From positions 1 to 64,000 of the forward strand of contig JBMYJR010000001.1 in assembly GCA_049594615.1 (NCBI GenBank): a stretch of DNA of 64,000 bases. Direction: 5' to 3'. Within the stretch, counting starts at the first letter, position 1. The number at the start of each line of letters is the position of its first letter. A program made the translations under genes and the position numbers. This DNA comes from CAXPZW01 sp049594615 (lineage in GTDB: Bacteria; Bacteroidota; Bacteroidia; Flavobacteriales_D; Sanyastnellaceae). Below the pieces are notes generated by a model. It saw nothing but the letters and a program-made list of their open reading frames with translations. It was not told the origin of the DNA and did not search any database. Shown one piece after another: positions 10,109 through 18,221 of the stretch.

Positions 10109-10429
10109 GATGTCTACAATCGCCACCGGCTGCGCTTCGCAGCGGGACGGTCGTCGTTGTGTTTCGTATTTCACCCACACCAGCTGGCCGTCAGTTTTGA
10201 GTGCGTCGGGCACGTAGAGCGGTTCGCACAATTGGCCCCGCTCGGTTTCAAAAAGCACCGGGCAGGTGGCACTTTCTTCGATGCGTATGGCGGCAGGTTG
10301 GTAGCCGTCTTCTGCCATGAATCGCGGGTGGAGTCCGTCGCTGTAGCTGTGGGCCTCGGGCCTTGGCAAGCAAGCCAACAGTAGCCCGGCGGCCAACATT
10401 CCAAACAAGACAAGTAGGATAGGGCGCAT
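10091..10429 (-). CDS. Small predicted lipoprotein
   Basis: A 112-residue protein. The start at 10429 is chosen because it opens a lipoprotein signal (MRPILLVLFGMLAAG, then lipobox LLAC with Cys at residue 20). The mature part has three more Cys (ATCPVLF, GQLCEPL, SRCEAQ) and ends in a basic tail (DIKKRER) encoded within the terminator hairpin. No family is recognised. It would sit on the periplasmic side of a membrane. It is isolated: convergent with the large secreted-protein gene and about 280 nt from the dehydrogenase-like gene. Confidence 0.55.
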   Translation of the reverse strand: MRPILLVLFGMLAAGLLLACLPRPEAHSYSDGLHPRFMAEDGYQPAAIRIEESATCPVLFETERGQLCEPLYVPDALKTDGQLVWVKYETQRRPSRCEAQPVAIVDIKKRER

Positions 10430-10706
10430 GGTTTTTTCATTCGCGTTCACAGGTGGAGTGAGGCAAATTGTGTTCCAAACTTGACCGAGAGCATCCGCTT
10501 CAAACCTCCCGCCTTTCAAAAAATCCCCGATCTCATCCACACAAGCCGTGTAAAAACGGGGATCAAACATGTATGCGCGCTTAGTCCAGGGTACTTGCGA
10601 TCAGTGCGAGCGCGTCCCTGCCCCGCGTAAATAGCTAGCTCTTAAGATTGCTGTCTTGGGGCTTCAATGATGCGCGACGCAGCGCATTTGCAAGACAATG
10701 TGTTGG

Positions 10707-13421
10707 TTACGGCCAGATCACTATTCCCACGGTCAGCACCGTCGACTGAGATACCAACCTCGCGGTATAGCGCCCGGGCGACATACCAGAGACATCAGCT
10801 GTCCATTGGAGGGAACCTTCACAGGTGCCTTCCCAAGCCATGGCTGTTCGGCCAGTCGCGTCAATCAGCTGCGCTTCAAAGACCTCATTGCAGTGAGAAG
10901 ACGCAAAGTGGATCCACCGCGAGGCTGGGTTCGGCCAGGCTGTGAGACGCGGGGTGAGCAAGTCGTTTTCCACTTCCTCTGTGTTGCTGAAGCGAAAGGC
11001 CTGATCTGGCGTAAAGAGCTTTAAGGCGTAGTGCGCGGTGTGGGTGAACACGTTGCCATCCAAGTAGGTGCCTGAGGCTGCTGTACCGGTGTTCAAGGTA
11101 TCGATGGGGAAGAGCGCAAACGGATCTGCTCCACGGTAGATCACCAGACGTTCGGTGTTCTCAGGAAGGTCAATGGTCCAGGTCAATTGGTTGCCTTGAT
11201 CGTTGGGGCTGATTGAGACCTCAGTGAAATGCGGGACCGTCAAGGGACCGCAATAGGGGAAGATCTCTACCTCTGAGGTGGCTGTCAATCCCGCGCCATC
11301 GTCGCCGGTGTAGCGCAAGCGGAACCAATAGTCCACCCCGTCGCAGCCAATGGGGGCCACGTTGGTGGCGGTGGCCGAAAGCTGGCTTTCCTGATCCACG
11401 TGATAGTGGGTGTTGTGGTGCAAGAGGACTTGCCAGTGGTGGTCAAGTGATCCCTGTTCGTTGTCCGAGGTCCAGGCGCTGAGCGGAACAAAGCTGGTTT
11501 CGTCGGTGGGGTAGAATTCTCCCGGGCCAAAGGTGGCAATCTGAGCCGTGGGCGGTGTGTTGTTGAGTGACACCGAACCGCTGGCCACAGCACTGTTTCC
11601 GTCGGTGTCGGTCACGGTGAGTTCCACGGGAAATTCGGTGGGAGGCATGCCTGCTACACCGAGGGTGATGTTGAGGGTTGGACCGGTGTAGGCCGTGCCA
11701 TCAATCAACCAAGCATAGCTCAAATCCAAGCCAATGGGACTGCTTGAGGCCGTGGCATCGAGCGACACGGCAAGCGGAGATGTACCAAAGCTTGGGGTGG
11801 CGTCAAATACGGCGTCAGGCTTGACGTCCTCGCCTGCGTAGATCTTGTGAATCAACCCTGGGAACTCCAACATATAGAACGCATCTTCCACCGGATTGTA
11901 TTCCAAGTGGTAGATGGGCACTCCTGTCTGCACCAGAAAATCCTCAACGATGAGTACGTCGCCAGTTGGTGAGAATTCCACGGCTTTGATCCACCCGTCG
12001 TAGTCCGCCATAAAGTAGAGCTCGTGCAGCTCTTGTGGGAAGGTCGTACCTTCGTAGAAGTCACCTCCAATTGCGCCAAACCCCACCAAGTTGTCGTACC
12101 CAATGCCACTCTCAGGGGTGTCGATGTTCAGGGCTTCTAGCTCGCCGTCAGCATTGAACACCGGAATGGCGCCATCGCCGTTCGCGCCGGACCACTTGTT
12201 GCGGTACTCCAACACCGGAGGAACATGCACCGAGGCCCAAGGCGTGATCATTGTCACCGACGTGTCGCAGGCATTTGAATGCGATTGCTGCGGAACCGAA
12301 GGGTCGATCATCAAATCACGGAAGCGGTGAAAGTCGGGGCACTCACCACCTGCAAGTGGGTTGGCGGTGTACGGGTTCTCACTGAGCTGCTCAGCGAATT
12401 CAGCACGCACACCAATGCCTTCGCGCAATGGCCAGCCGTAGTTGCCACCACCCTCTGAAATCACATTGACCTCTTCCCGTCGACCTCCCCCCACGTCACA
12501 CAGGACCAATTGGCCCGGCATGCCGTCTTCAACCTCGGTAGAACCGGTACCCGGGCGCAGCGTAAAGCGGTAGGGATTCCGAAAACCGTAGGCGAACACC
12601 TTGGAGATGGCTGCGTTGGGCTGAGCAGGGTCATAAAAGGGGTTGCTGGGGTAGCCTTCGCCGGTTTCAGGGTTGAACCGGAGCACACTTCCGTTGTAGC
12701 TCTGCACTTGCTGCGCGCGGAAGGCCCCCACTTCTTGCTCTGGGGGAATGATGCCTTCATTGAGCGCATTTTCGATGTCTTCACCGTAGTAAGGCGGGCC
12801 GCCACCACCGTAATCCGCGGTATAGGTAGATCCATCTCCGCAAGTCAACATCAAGCTGCCATCGGCTCCAAACACCAACGCGCCCATGCCGTGGGAGAGG
12901 TGCAAAAGCGGAATGCCGTTGGTGGGGTCTTCGCCCAACAGGACCAGTCGCGTGTCCGGATTTACTGTGAGCAAGTCGTTGACTATATCGGCGGTGTAAC
13001 GCGCGACGCGGCCAATGGTTGCGCCGCCTGCGTTGGCGTCGGGCACGTAATCGGGCGTTCCAAAGGCAACCAGGTAATTGCGGTCCACCTTGTAGCACAC
13101 GTAGAAATGGCCATTGGTCAGGAAATCAGGGTCTAAGGCAAAGCCGAGCAAGCCGTGATCGGCGTTGTCGCCGACTTCGAGGGTGAGGTCCAGCCAAGGG
13201 GTGGGGTCCACGATGTCTTCTACCATGCGGTGGACGGTTCCAGCTTTGGTCCAAACGTAGCCTGTACCGTTGCCATCAAAGGTGACACCAGTGGGGAATC
13301 CGACGTCCGAAGGGACCAGCTCCTTCACAAAACCTTCTTGTGCGAAGGTGTACAGTTCCTCTTGAGTTCGTCCCACATTGCTCAGGGTCATGAGCAACAC
13401 TAACCATCCAAATCGAATCAT
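10707..13421 (-). CDS. Glucose/sorbosone dehydrogenase-like secreted protein with PKD-like and sorting domains
   Basis: A protein of about 904 residues. An alternative ATG at 13439 adds six residues; 13421 is preferred because a -7-like box (TACCTTCC) lies 4 nt upstream. A signal peptide (MIRFGWLVLLMTLSNVGRTQ) is followed by a six-bladed PQQ-dependent sugar dehydrogenase-type (GSDH) propeller, about residues 30-530, with HGLLGFALDPDF, a Gly-rich GDGSTYTADYGGGG loop and VFAYGFRNPYRF. Next is a PKD-like Ig domain (ATPSFGTSPLAVSLDATAS, about 540-630), further Ig-like sequence, and a C-terminal sorting domain (LTAWPNPASRWIHF ... SPGRYTARLV). It probably oxidises a sugar or alcohol, or only binds glycans, at the cell surface. 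Cofactor residues were not confirmed. Confidence 0.78.
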   Translation of the reverse strand: MIRFGWLVLLMTLSNVGRTQEELYTFAQEGFVKELVPSDVGFPTGVTFDGNGTGYVWTKAGTVHRMVEDIVDPTPWLDLTLEVGDNADHGLLGFALDPDFLTNGHFYVCYKVDRNYLVAFGTPDYVPDANAGGATIGRVARYTADIVNDLLTVNPDTRLVLLGEDPTNGIPLLHLSHGMGALVFGADGSLMLTCGDGSTYTADYGGGGPPYYGEDIENALNEGIIPPEQEVGAFRAQQVQSYNGSVLRFNPETGEGYPSNPFYDPAQPNAAISKVFAYGFRNPYRFTLRPGTGSTEVEDGMPGQLVLCDVGGGRREEVNVISEGGGNYGWPLREGIGVRAEFAEQLSENPYTANPLAGGECPDFHRFRDLMIDPSVPQQSHSNACDTSVTMITPWASVHVPPVLEYRNKWSGANGDGAIPVFNADGELEALNIDTPESGIGYDNLVGFGAIGGDFYEGTTFPQELHELYFMADYDGWIKAVEFSPTGDVLIVEDFLVQTGVPIYHLEYNPVEDAFYMLEFPGLIHKIYAGEDVKPDAVFDATPSFGTSPLAVSLDATASSSPIGLDLSYAWLIDGTAYTGPTLNITLGVAGMPPTEFPVELTVTDTDGNSAVASGSVSLNNTPPTAQIATFGPGEFYPTDETSFVPLSAWTSDNEQGSLDHHWQVLLHHNTHYHVDQESQLSATATNVAPIGCDGVDYWFRLRYTGDDGAGLTATSEVEIFPYCGPLTVPHFTEVSISPNDQGNQLTWTIDLPENTERLVIYRGADPFALFPIDTLNTGTAASGTYLDGNVFTHTAHYALKLFTPDQAFRFSNTEEVENDLLTPRLTAWPNPASRWIHFASSHCNEVFEAQLIDATGRTAMAWEGTCEGSLQWTADVSGMSPGRYTARLVSQSTVLTVGIVIWP

Positions 13422-13439
13422 GCGGGGAAGGTACTGCAT

Positions 13440-13811
13440 AGGTGGGGAAGGAATGGGGGTGTGGGGGCAAGGAAGTTGGGGAGTGTTGGGGTTTTGTGGG
13501 GAGAGATTGGCGCGGAAGGGCTGTTGCCGTTATGACACGAGAGTGGTAACACTCGCTTGCGGGTGGTGATGGGCGTTTTGGGTTTTGGTGGTTTTGTTTT
13601 GGCGGTAGTCGCAGAGGTTCGGTGGTTTTTGGCACTCGCTTGCGCGTGGTGATGGGCATTTTGGGTGGGTGCTAGGTCGGTATGGGGAGTGGCTTTCGCT
13701 GGCGCGAGGTTGCAGGACGTTGATTTGTTGAGGTCAGACCCTTTACTAAGGTTGATAGAGCACGAGGGATTGCGCTGCGCGCGATCGGAGGGGGGGAGCT
13801 AAACAAAAGGC
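13440..13811. repeat. Gene-free G/T-rich stretch with an imperfect 34-bp direct repeat
   Basis: No convincing gene was found here. The plus strand is unusually rich in G and T (runs such as GGGGTTTTGTGGGG). A 34-bp unit beginning CACTCGCTTGCG occurs at 13550-13583 and again at 13633-13666 with two differences; a weaker third relative (CTTTCGCTGGCGCGAGG) lies near 13693. The following stretch to about 13800 contains a short TAGAGCA segment reminiscent of a tRNA D-arm, but no cloverleaf could be built. The function is unknown. Confidence 0.5.
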
Positions 13812-13953
13812 CTGAGACCTAAAAGCCGAGCCCCGCATCCGCGGGTCCTATGGCTTTTTTCTTGTCCCCCCCCTCATTCAAATCCTGCAGAGTTTGGTTC
13901 GGTCTGGACAAGAAAAAAGCCATGCACTGACGTGCACGGCTTTTAGGTCTCAG
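13812..13953. repeat. Long inverted repeat made of two back-to-back terminators
   Basis: Outer arms: CTGAGACCTAAAAGCCG (13812-13828) and its exact complement at 13937-13953. Inner arms: ATGGCTTTTTTCTTGTCC (13850-13867) and its exact complement at 13906-13923. Each half is also a self-contained intrinsic terminator: AAAAGCC...GGCTTTTTT with a CCCGC/GCGGG core on the left, and AAAAGCC-TGCAC/GTGCA-GGCTTTT on the right. The right half, read on the minus strand, sits directly after tRNA-Ala and is presumably its terminator. The left half would stop plus-strand transcription coming from the gene-free stretch upstream, although no gene is recognised there. Confidence 0.8.
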
Positions 13954-13962
13954 ACCTCTTTG

Positions 13963-14036
13963 TGGAGCCACGGGGATTCGAACCCCGGACCTCTTGACTG
14001 CCAGTCAAACGCTCTAGCCAACTGAGCTATGGCCCC
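13963..14036 (-). tRNA. tRNA-Ala (anticodon GGC)
   Basis: Read on the minus strand, a 74-nt cloverleaf begins GGGGCCA and ends TGGCTCCA. The D-arm is GCTC...AGC, the anticodon stem-loop is TTTGA-CTGGCAG-TCAAG with anticodon GGC, and the T-arm contains GGTTCGAATCC. The acceptor stem has a G3:U70 wobble pair, the main alanine identity element, which supports Ala independently of the anticodon. CCA is not encoded. A terminator follows at 13906-13945 (minus direction). Confidence 0.95.
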
Positions 14037-14158
14037 TAAAAGTGGATGGCAAAAATAACGAAAGGTTGGATTTGGGCAAGGGCTTGTAGGACAGTTGTCG
14101 GAATTGTCTGACAAGGGCTTTGATTTTAGTTCCTACAGCCAGATCGAAACCGTGCGCA

Positions 14159-14166
14159 TAGATTTG
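14159..14166 (+). promoter_or_regulatory. -7 box of putative small RNA locus 1
   Basis: TAGATTTG is an exact match to the Bacteroidota -7 consensus TAnnTTTG. It lies in a gene-free stretch and points towards the terminator at 14275. No clear -33 TTG at the usual spacing was found. Confidence 0.4.
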
Positions 14167-14169
14167 AAT

Positions 14170-14309
14170 CAGAAAACCGGAGATAAGCGCCCGGTGTCAG
14201 TGCAAGTTCTTTTCTCTCAAAGGCAAAGCACAAAGGTTTAACATAGCAGTTAAGTAACAATTTGGTTAAGGTTAGAAGCCCTCGAAACGTCGAGGGCTTC
14301 TTTCTTTTT
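14170..14309 (+). ncRNA. Putative small RNA locus 1 (TTTGGTTAAGGTT family)
   Basis: A gene-free plus-strand unit of about 140 nt lies between tRNA-Ala and the SRPBCC gene, both of which are on the minus strand. It runs from an exact TAnnTTTG box (14159) to an intrinsic terminator: 11-bp stem GAAGCCCTCGA/TCGAGGGCTTC (14275-14285 with 14290-14300), loop AACG, then TTTCTTTTT. The T-tract exists only on the plus strand, so the terminator does not serve the flanking genes. The motif TTTGGTTAAGGTTAG (14261-14275) runs directly into the stem and recurs at two other loci (15064, 59512). ACCGG/CCGGT upstream can form a second hairpin. No ORF is present. The RNA family is not identified. Confidence 0.45.
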
Positions 14310-14323
14310 GGGTCTTTGGGCGA

Positions 14324-14851
14324 TTACTCTGCCTCGCAAAGTGCTTTGAGACGGGCCAGGCCTTCGGTGAAGTCCTTGTCCATGACTTTTTCAAAATTCA
14401 TGACCAGCATCAGAGCGTTGAAGGGGTAGGGCATTTTGGATTGGAAGCTCCAGGTGACCTCTACTGCGCCGTCTTCTCCAGTCATGGTGACTGCGCTTTT
14501 GGCGATGCCGGTGCGGGGTTGGATGAATTCGATGTCCATGTCTATGCGCTCGTGGGGTGTGAGTGCGGTGATTTCTTGGCGGCCTTGGCCCACGCCGCGG
14601 ACTTTGCTTTGCCAGTGCATTTGGGAGCCGACTTGGCCGTCGGTACCGGTGAATTGCTGTTCGATGTTGGGGTCTTTGGCGCTCCACGGATTCCATTTGT
14701 CCAGTTCGCGGAGGTTGGAGATGCGGGACCAGACTTGGTCGCGGGAAGCGGCAATGCGCATGGCTTTGGCGAGGCCCATATCCCGGGGGGCAAGCAATCC
14801 GGCCAAGAGAACCAGGGCGATGATTCCTGCGCAGATGTAAGCAATCAGCAT
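14324..14851 (-). CDS. SRPBCC (START/polyketide cyclase-like) family protein
   Basis: A 175-residue protein if started at 14851 (MLIAYICAGII); an ATG at 14893 would add 14 residues ahead of the membrane segment. An N-terminal hydrophobic helix (about residues 2-20) is followed by a helix-grip fold domain: ASRDQVWSRISNLRELDKWNPW is the typical opening of the polyketide cyclase/SRPBCC family (the Val-Trp then W-N-P-W pattern), and WSFQSKMPYPFNALM lies in the last third. Members bind hydrophobic ligands; this one is probably membrane-anchored, with the ligand unknown. It stands alone between two putative small RNA loci. Confidence 0.7.
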   Translation of the reverse strand: MLIAYICAGIIALVLLAGLLAPRDMGLAKAMRIAASRDQVWSRISNLRELDKWNPWSAKDPNIEQQFTGTDGQVGSQMHWQSKVRGVGQGRQEITALTPHERIDMDIEFIQPRTGIAKSAVTMTGEDGAVEVTWSFQSKMPYPFNALMLVMNFEKVMDKDFTEGLARLKALCEAE

Positions 14852-14974
14852 GGGGGTGATTTTGGCAGGGGGAAGATGAAGAATTTCTCGCATTCCGGTG
14901 CGACTTCATGTGCGCAGGAAAATGCTGACAAACAATGGCAGGCGATTGACTACACTGCTAGTGGTAGGGGCTTT

Positions 14975-14982
14975 TATGTTTG
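14975..14982 (+). promoter_or_regulatory. -7 box of putative small RNA locus 2
   Basis: TATGTTTG matches TAnnTTTG exactly. It lies in a gene-free stretch between minus-strand genes and points towards the motif and terminator at 15064-15112. No clear -33 TTG at the usual distance. Confidence 0.4.
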
Positions 14983-14985
14983 AAG

Positions 14986-15112
14986 TGTATTACCCATGAA
15001 CGCAGTTTAGCAGCTACAAGGCGTTCGACCGGAGCACTCGCTCCATACATTTTGGTTAATTATTTTGGTTAAGGTTAGTGGGGCTTCGATGGTATCGGAG
15101 CCCCTTTTCTTT
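14986..15112 (+). ncRNA. Putative small RNA locus 2 (TTTGGTTAAGGTT family)
   Basis: A gene-free plus-strand unit of about 125 nt lies between the starts/ends of minus-strand genes (SRPBCC gene and batE). It has an exact -7 box at 14975, a small hairpin GGAGC-ACTC-GCTCC (15031-15044), a partial motif copy TTTTGGTTAAT (15050-15060), the full motif TTTGGTTAAGGTTAG (15064-15078), then a terminator GGGGCTTCGAT/ATCGGAGCCCC (15080-15104, one G-U pair) followed by TTTTCTTT. The T-tract is on the plus strand, so it cannot be the batE terminator. Length and layout match locus 1; outside the motif the two sequences do not obviously align. Confidence 0.45.
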
Positions 15113-15115
15113 GCC

Positions 15116-15850
15116 CTAGATAGGTGTGTACCCTTCATCACGCATCCAGCCGATTGCTCCGCCGGCGATTTCCACTTTGATCCAACCTGACTCAAGGACC
15201 TCAAGCAGCTCCACTTTGGTACCCGCGTGAAGTACGAAGGCCAAGCTGTTGCTTTCTGGCGCGGTGTAGACATCGACTTTGGGGGCCATGAGGATGGCTG
15301 CGCTCTCGACTTGGGAGGCGCCTTTGGCCCACAGCCCAATACCCAGTACCAATACCAACAGCAGAGCGCCGATGGCCGCAAGGGCCGTCCAGCTGCGCTT
15401 GCGTTGGGGGTGCAGGGTGCGCAAGATCACACAGAGGCCAATCACACTGGCCCATCCAATCGCAAGCCAAGCGTACAGATTTAGTGCCGAGGGGGACTGT
15501 ATGCGTTGGACAAAGGTGTTCGGGGCTTCTTCGGGGATGTCGTCGAAGATTCGGGCACGGGCCAGCGTCAAGTTGACTGCCACATCCGCATCACCGGGCT
15601 GCAGGCGTGCAGCACGCTCCCAGTGAAGGATGGCGTTCGGGTATTCACCCAAGCGGAAGTAGGTGTTGCCCAAGTTGTATTCCGAGGCAAAATGCGGCCC
15701 TTCAGCCAAAGCATGCGTGTAGGCCAACCGCGCCGAATCGTACGCTTGGGCATTGTAATGGGCGTTGCCGCGCACAAACCACTCGGATTCCGATTGGCCC
15801 CAGGTGCATGTGGTGCAGGCCATAAGTAGCAAAGTCATCCAGGTTTTCAT
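15116..15850 (-). CDS. batE: BatE: TPR and SH3-like aerotolerance protein
   Basis: A 244-residue last gene of the Bat operon. A signal peptide (MKTWMTLLLMACTTCTWGQ) is followed by TPR repeats at about residues 22-100 (SARLAYTHALAEGP, EYNLGNTYFRLGEYPNAILHWERAARLQP), two membrane helices near 125-180, and a C-terminal SH3-like domain (VYTAPESNSLAFVLHAGTKVELLE ... GWIKVEIAGGAIGWMRDEG). This is the usual BatE architecture. Its ATG overlaps the batD stop by 4 nt, indicating translational coupling. The Bat proteins are thought to form an envelope complex linked to oxidative-stress tolerance in Bacteroides; the mechanism is unclear. Confidence 0.88.
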   Translation of the reverse strand: MKTWMTLLLMACTTCTWGQSESEWFVRGNAHYNAQAYDSARLAYTHALAEGPHFASEYNLGNTYFRLGEYPNAILHWERAARLQPGDADVAVNLTLARARIFDDIPEEAPNTFVQRIQSPSALNLYAWLAIGWASVIGLCVILRTLHPQRKRSWTALAAIGALLLVLVLGIGLWAKGASQVESAAILMAPKVDVYTAPESNSLAFVLHAGTKVELLEVLESGWIKVEIAGGAIGWMRDEGYTPI

Positions 15851-17547
15851 GCGTGTTCCAGGGTTTGAATGACGGCAGCAGTTTGTTCCAAGGCGTCGCG
15901 TTGGGAGAGCGTGGCTACCGGACTAAAGCGGGCCTCTTGGCAGCGGTCCACCAAGTCCAAAACGGTTTGGGTTTCCTGTGGGCTTACGCGGGCAGACAGC
16001 AGTCCGGCCAACGTCTCGCGGTTGAACTCGCTGAGGGGGATGGACCACTTGTCAGCGAGGTACCCAAACAAGCTGCGAGAGAGGGCATCGTAAAAAGAGT
16101 CCTTGTTGGCGCCCACAGCAGCTTCGGCTTGCTTGAGGTATTTGCGTGCGACCTTGGCTGCTCGTTTTTGACGGTTTGCAGCTGTGTCTTCCAAGGCTTC
16201 TCCGCGGCGCCTGTAGACCAGAACAAAGGCCGCAGCGGCAAACAACGGCAGGGCCGTCGCTCCCCAAAACGGTACCGATCCCAAAAATGGCCCGCTTCCA
16301 CTCCATCCACCAGCATCGTTGCGGATGTGGCGGATGTCTTGGTTGAGGGTTTCCACCTCGGTTTGCGTGATGGGACTGTTGGAAAAAGTAGGACCTGTGG
16401 CATTGCCCGAACCGGGAACCACTTCAAACCGTAGCGGAGAGGTGGTGGCCTTTTCGTATTGCTCGGTGTCGGGGTTGAACCAGGAATGGGATAAGCCAGG
16501 GACCTCGAACGAACCTGCCGAACGCGGAATCACCACGTACTCAAACCTGCGTTTGCCTGATTCTGAGTAGCGGGTGATGTTGATGCGGTCCACTTGCTTG
16601 GGGTCGTACACTTCAAAGTCTGAAGGCCAGTCAATGTCAGGCGCAGTGACCAAGTTCAAGTTTCCTTTCCCTGAGATGGTGACTGTAACATCAATGGCTT
16701 CGTTGGCCTGCAAGTCCCTCTTGGAGGCCACCATGGTAATGTCGTAGTCCAAGAAGGTGCCTACAAAGTCCGAGGGTTTGCCAGGAGGCAACGGGCGCAC
16801 GGTGATCAGCTTGGCGCGGCTGGTGGCCGAAACGGGTTCGTACCGGGCGCGAAAACCAGAGCGGATCACCTTTTCTGCCAACGCCGTAAATGGCTCGATT
16901 CGCACCTCGCCAGAGCGCTGGGGAAAGAGCAGCTGTCGTTTGGCCTCGGCGGTTTCCAAGTTGCGCCCACCGATGTTTTTGACGGTGAGCTGGTTGTCGG
17001 TCTCGAGTTCTTCGGTGTAGAAGCCGTCGGTGTCCTGCCAATCGAATTGGTAGCGGCGGGTGCGGTAGGCGGCAAACACCTGGTAGGAGGCCACCAACGG
17101 TTCGCCCACATAAACCGTGGTTTTGTTGGTGGAAATTTGGGCCATGAAATCACCGGCAGAGTTGCGCTTATCCGCATCAGCAGAATTCTGGACCACTTCG
17201 ATTTCCACGCGGTTCGAGGCCAGTGTTTTGCCTGGGATTTGCGCCTTGGCAGCTGGCAGCATGAAGGTGCCGGGACGCAAAGGGCGTAGCAAGTAGGTTT
17301 CCTTGTAAACGGAGGTGATTTGGTTGCCAAACGTACTGTGCTCGTAACCGATCGTTGGTCCTTTGACCACGCGGAAATGCTCAAAATTAGGCAGCGTAAT
17401 TTCCCCTTCGGCATTCACCAAGGAGACCTCATAAGAGAGCACGTCCGACAAGGCAATGGCCTTGCGGTTCACCGCTACTTTCAACTCTTGGGCACACAGG
17501 GCTGCGGTGGACAACAAGCACGCAGCGATCAACAGCATTCGTTGCAT
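15847..17547 (-). CDS. batD: BatD: aerotolerance protein
   Basis: A 566-residue protein with a signal peptide (ends AALCAQ), an N-terminal BatD region of tandem Ig-like domains (LKVAVNRKAIALSDVLSYEV; TTVYVGEPLVASYQVF; FLDYDITMVASKRDLQANEAI), a transmembrane helix near residue 430-450 (PLFAAAAFVLVYRRR) and a C-terminal cytoplasmic helical domain (ARKYLKQAEAA ... YDALSRSLFGYLADKW). This matches BatD, a membrane-anchored periplasmic component. It starts 2 nt after the preceding stop and overlaps batE by 4 nt. Confidence 0.9.
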   Translation of the reverse strand: MQRMLLIAACLLSTAALCAQELKVAVNRKAIALSDVLSYEVSLVNAEGEITLPNFEHFRVVKGPTIGYEHSTFGNQITSVYKETYLLRPLRPGTFMLPAAKAQIPGKTLASNRVEIEVVQNSADADKRNSAGDFMAQISTNKTTVYVGEPLVASYQVFAAYRTRRYQFDWQDTDGFYTEELETDNQLTVKNIGGRNLETAEAKRQLLFPQRSGEVRIEPFTALAEKVIRSGFRARYEPVSATSRAKLITVRPLPPGKPSDFVGTFLDYDITMVASKRDLQANEAIDVTVTISGKGNLNLVTAPDIDWPSDFEVYDPKQVDRINITRYSESGKRRFEYVVIPRSAGSFEVPGLSHSWFNPDTEQYEKATTSPLRFEVVPGSGNATGPTFSNSPITQTEVETLNQDIRHIRNDAGGWSGSGPFLGSVPFWGATALPLFAAAAFVLVYRRRGEALEDTAANRQKRAAKVARKYLKQAEAAVGANKDSFYDALSRSLFGYLADKWSIPLSEFNRETLAGLLSARVSPQETQTVLDLVDRCQEARFSPVATLSQRDALEQTAAVIQTLEHA

Positions 17548-17549
17548 GA

Positions 17550-18221
17550 TTACCAGTCTTTTTCGCTTTTGGAGGATTTGCCTTTGCGGCCTTGCTGGGC
17601 GCGCAGTATTCGTTGTTTGGTGGCTTGATCTTGGGCGTTCAGGGCCTTGAGCATGCGTTCAGCTTCCCCGCGTGAAAAGGGCTTGCCGTCTTCTTCTTGC
17701 TGACCATCTGAGGCGTTGCCGCCAGAAGCGCCGGGGTCCTTGGGCTTCCCGTCTTCGCCGGTGTTGCGTTCGGGTTTTGATTCATCCTGTGGTCGGTCGC
17801 CATGGGCGTCCTCGTTGCCTTCACCTTGTTGGTTGCCGTCTTCGGGATCGCGGTTGGGGTCGCCTTCGCTGTTTTTGCCGGCATCCCCATTTTTCTCCTT
17901 GTTTTGCTCGGGATTGTCGTTCCCGTCGGAGCCGTTTTGATTTTCCTGTTGCTCTTGTTGGGACTGCTGCTCTTGTTGCTGGTTTTGCTGCTGTTGTTGT
18001 TGCTGCTCCATCTCTTTGAGCAAGGCTTCGGCGAGCTTCTCCATGGACGGGTCGTTGGGGTAAGCCTTGAGTCCCGACTCCAAGGTTTGGATGGCCTCTT
18101 TCTTTTTGCCGTCGAGGAATTGTTTGGCGGCGTTGTCAAAATAGTCGCGCTGGGAGAGCGCATTCTGTGCGCTCAAACCGGTGGTCACCAACAAGGCCAG
18201 CAAGGTCATGCGTATTCTCAT
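17550..18221 (-). CDS. batC: BatC-type protein, C-terminal half: TPR with Q/N/D-rich tail
   Basis: A 223-residue protein: signal peptide (MRIRMTLLALLVTTGLSAQ), one TPR-like unit (AAKQFLDGKKKEAIQTLESGLKAYP), then about 100 residues of low-complexity Gln/Asn/Asp/Lys sequence (seven consecutive Gln, then QQ-E repeats). It ends RMLKALNAQDQATKQRILRAQ ... SKSEKDW. The closing EKDW and the NAQDQ-type helix match the C-terminus of flavobacterial BatC as I remember it, whereas the multi-TPR part of BatC is in the gene just upstream. BatC therefore seems divided over two genes here. Overlaps its upstream neighbour by 4 nt. Confidence 0.75.
   Translation of the reverse strand: MRIRMTLLALLVTTGLSAQNALSQRDYFDNAAKQFLDGKKKEAIQTLESGLKAYPNDPSMEKLAEALLKEMEQQQQQQQNQQQEQQSQQEQQENQNGSDGNDNPEQNKEKNGDAGKNSEGDPNRDPEDGNQQGEGNEDAHGDRPQDESKPERNTGEDGKPKDPGASGGNASDGQQEEDGKPFSRGEAERMLKALNAQDQATKQRILRAQQGRKGKSSKSEKDW

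Noticed and set aside
13740..13811. Possible decayed tRNA gene on the plus strand
   Set aside because: Only a TAGAGCA D-arm-like piece and a downstream terminator copy are present; no acceptor, anticodon or T-arm could be paired.
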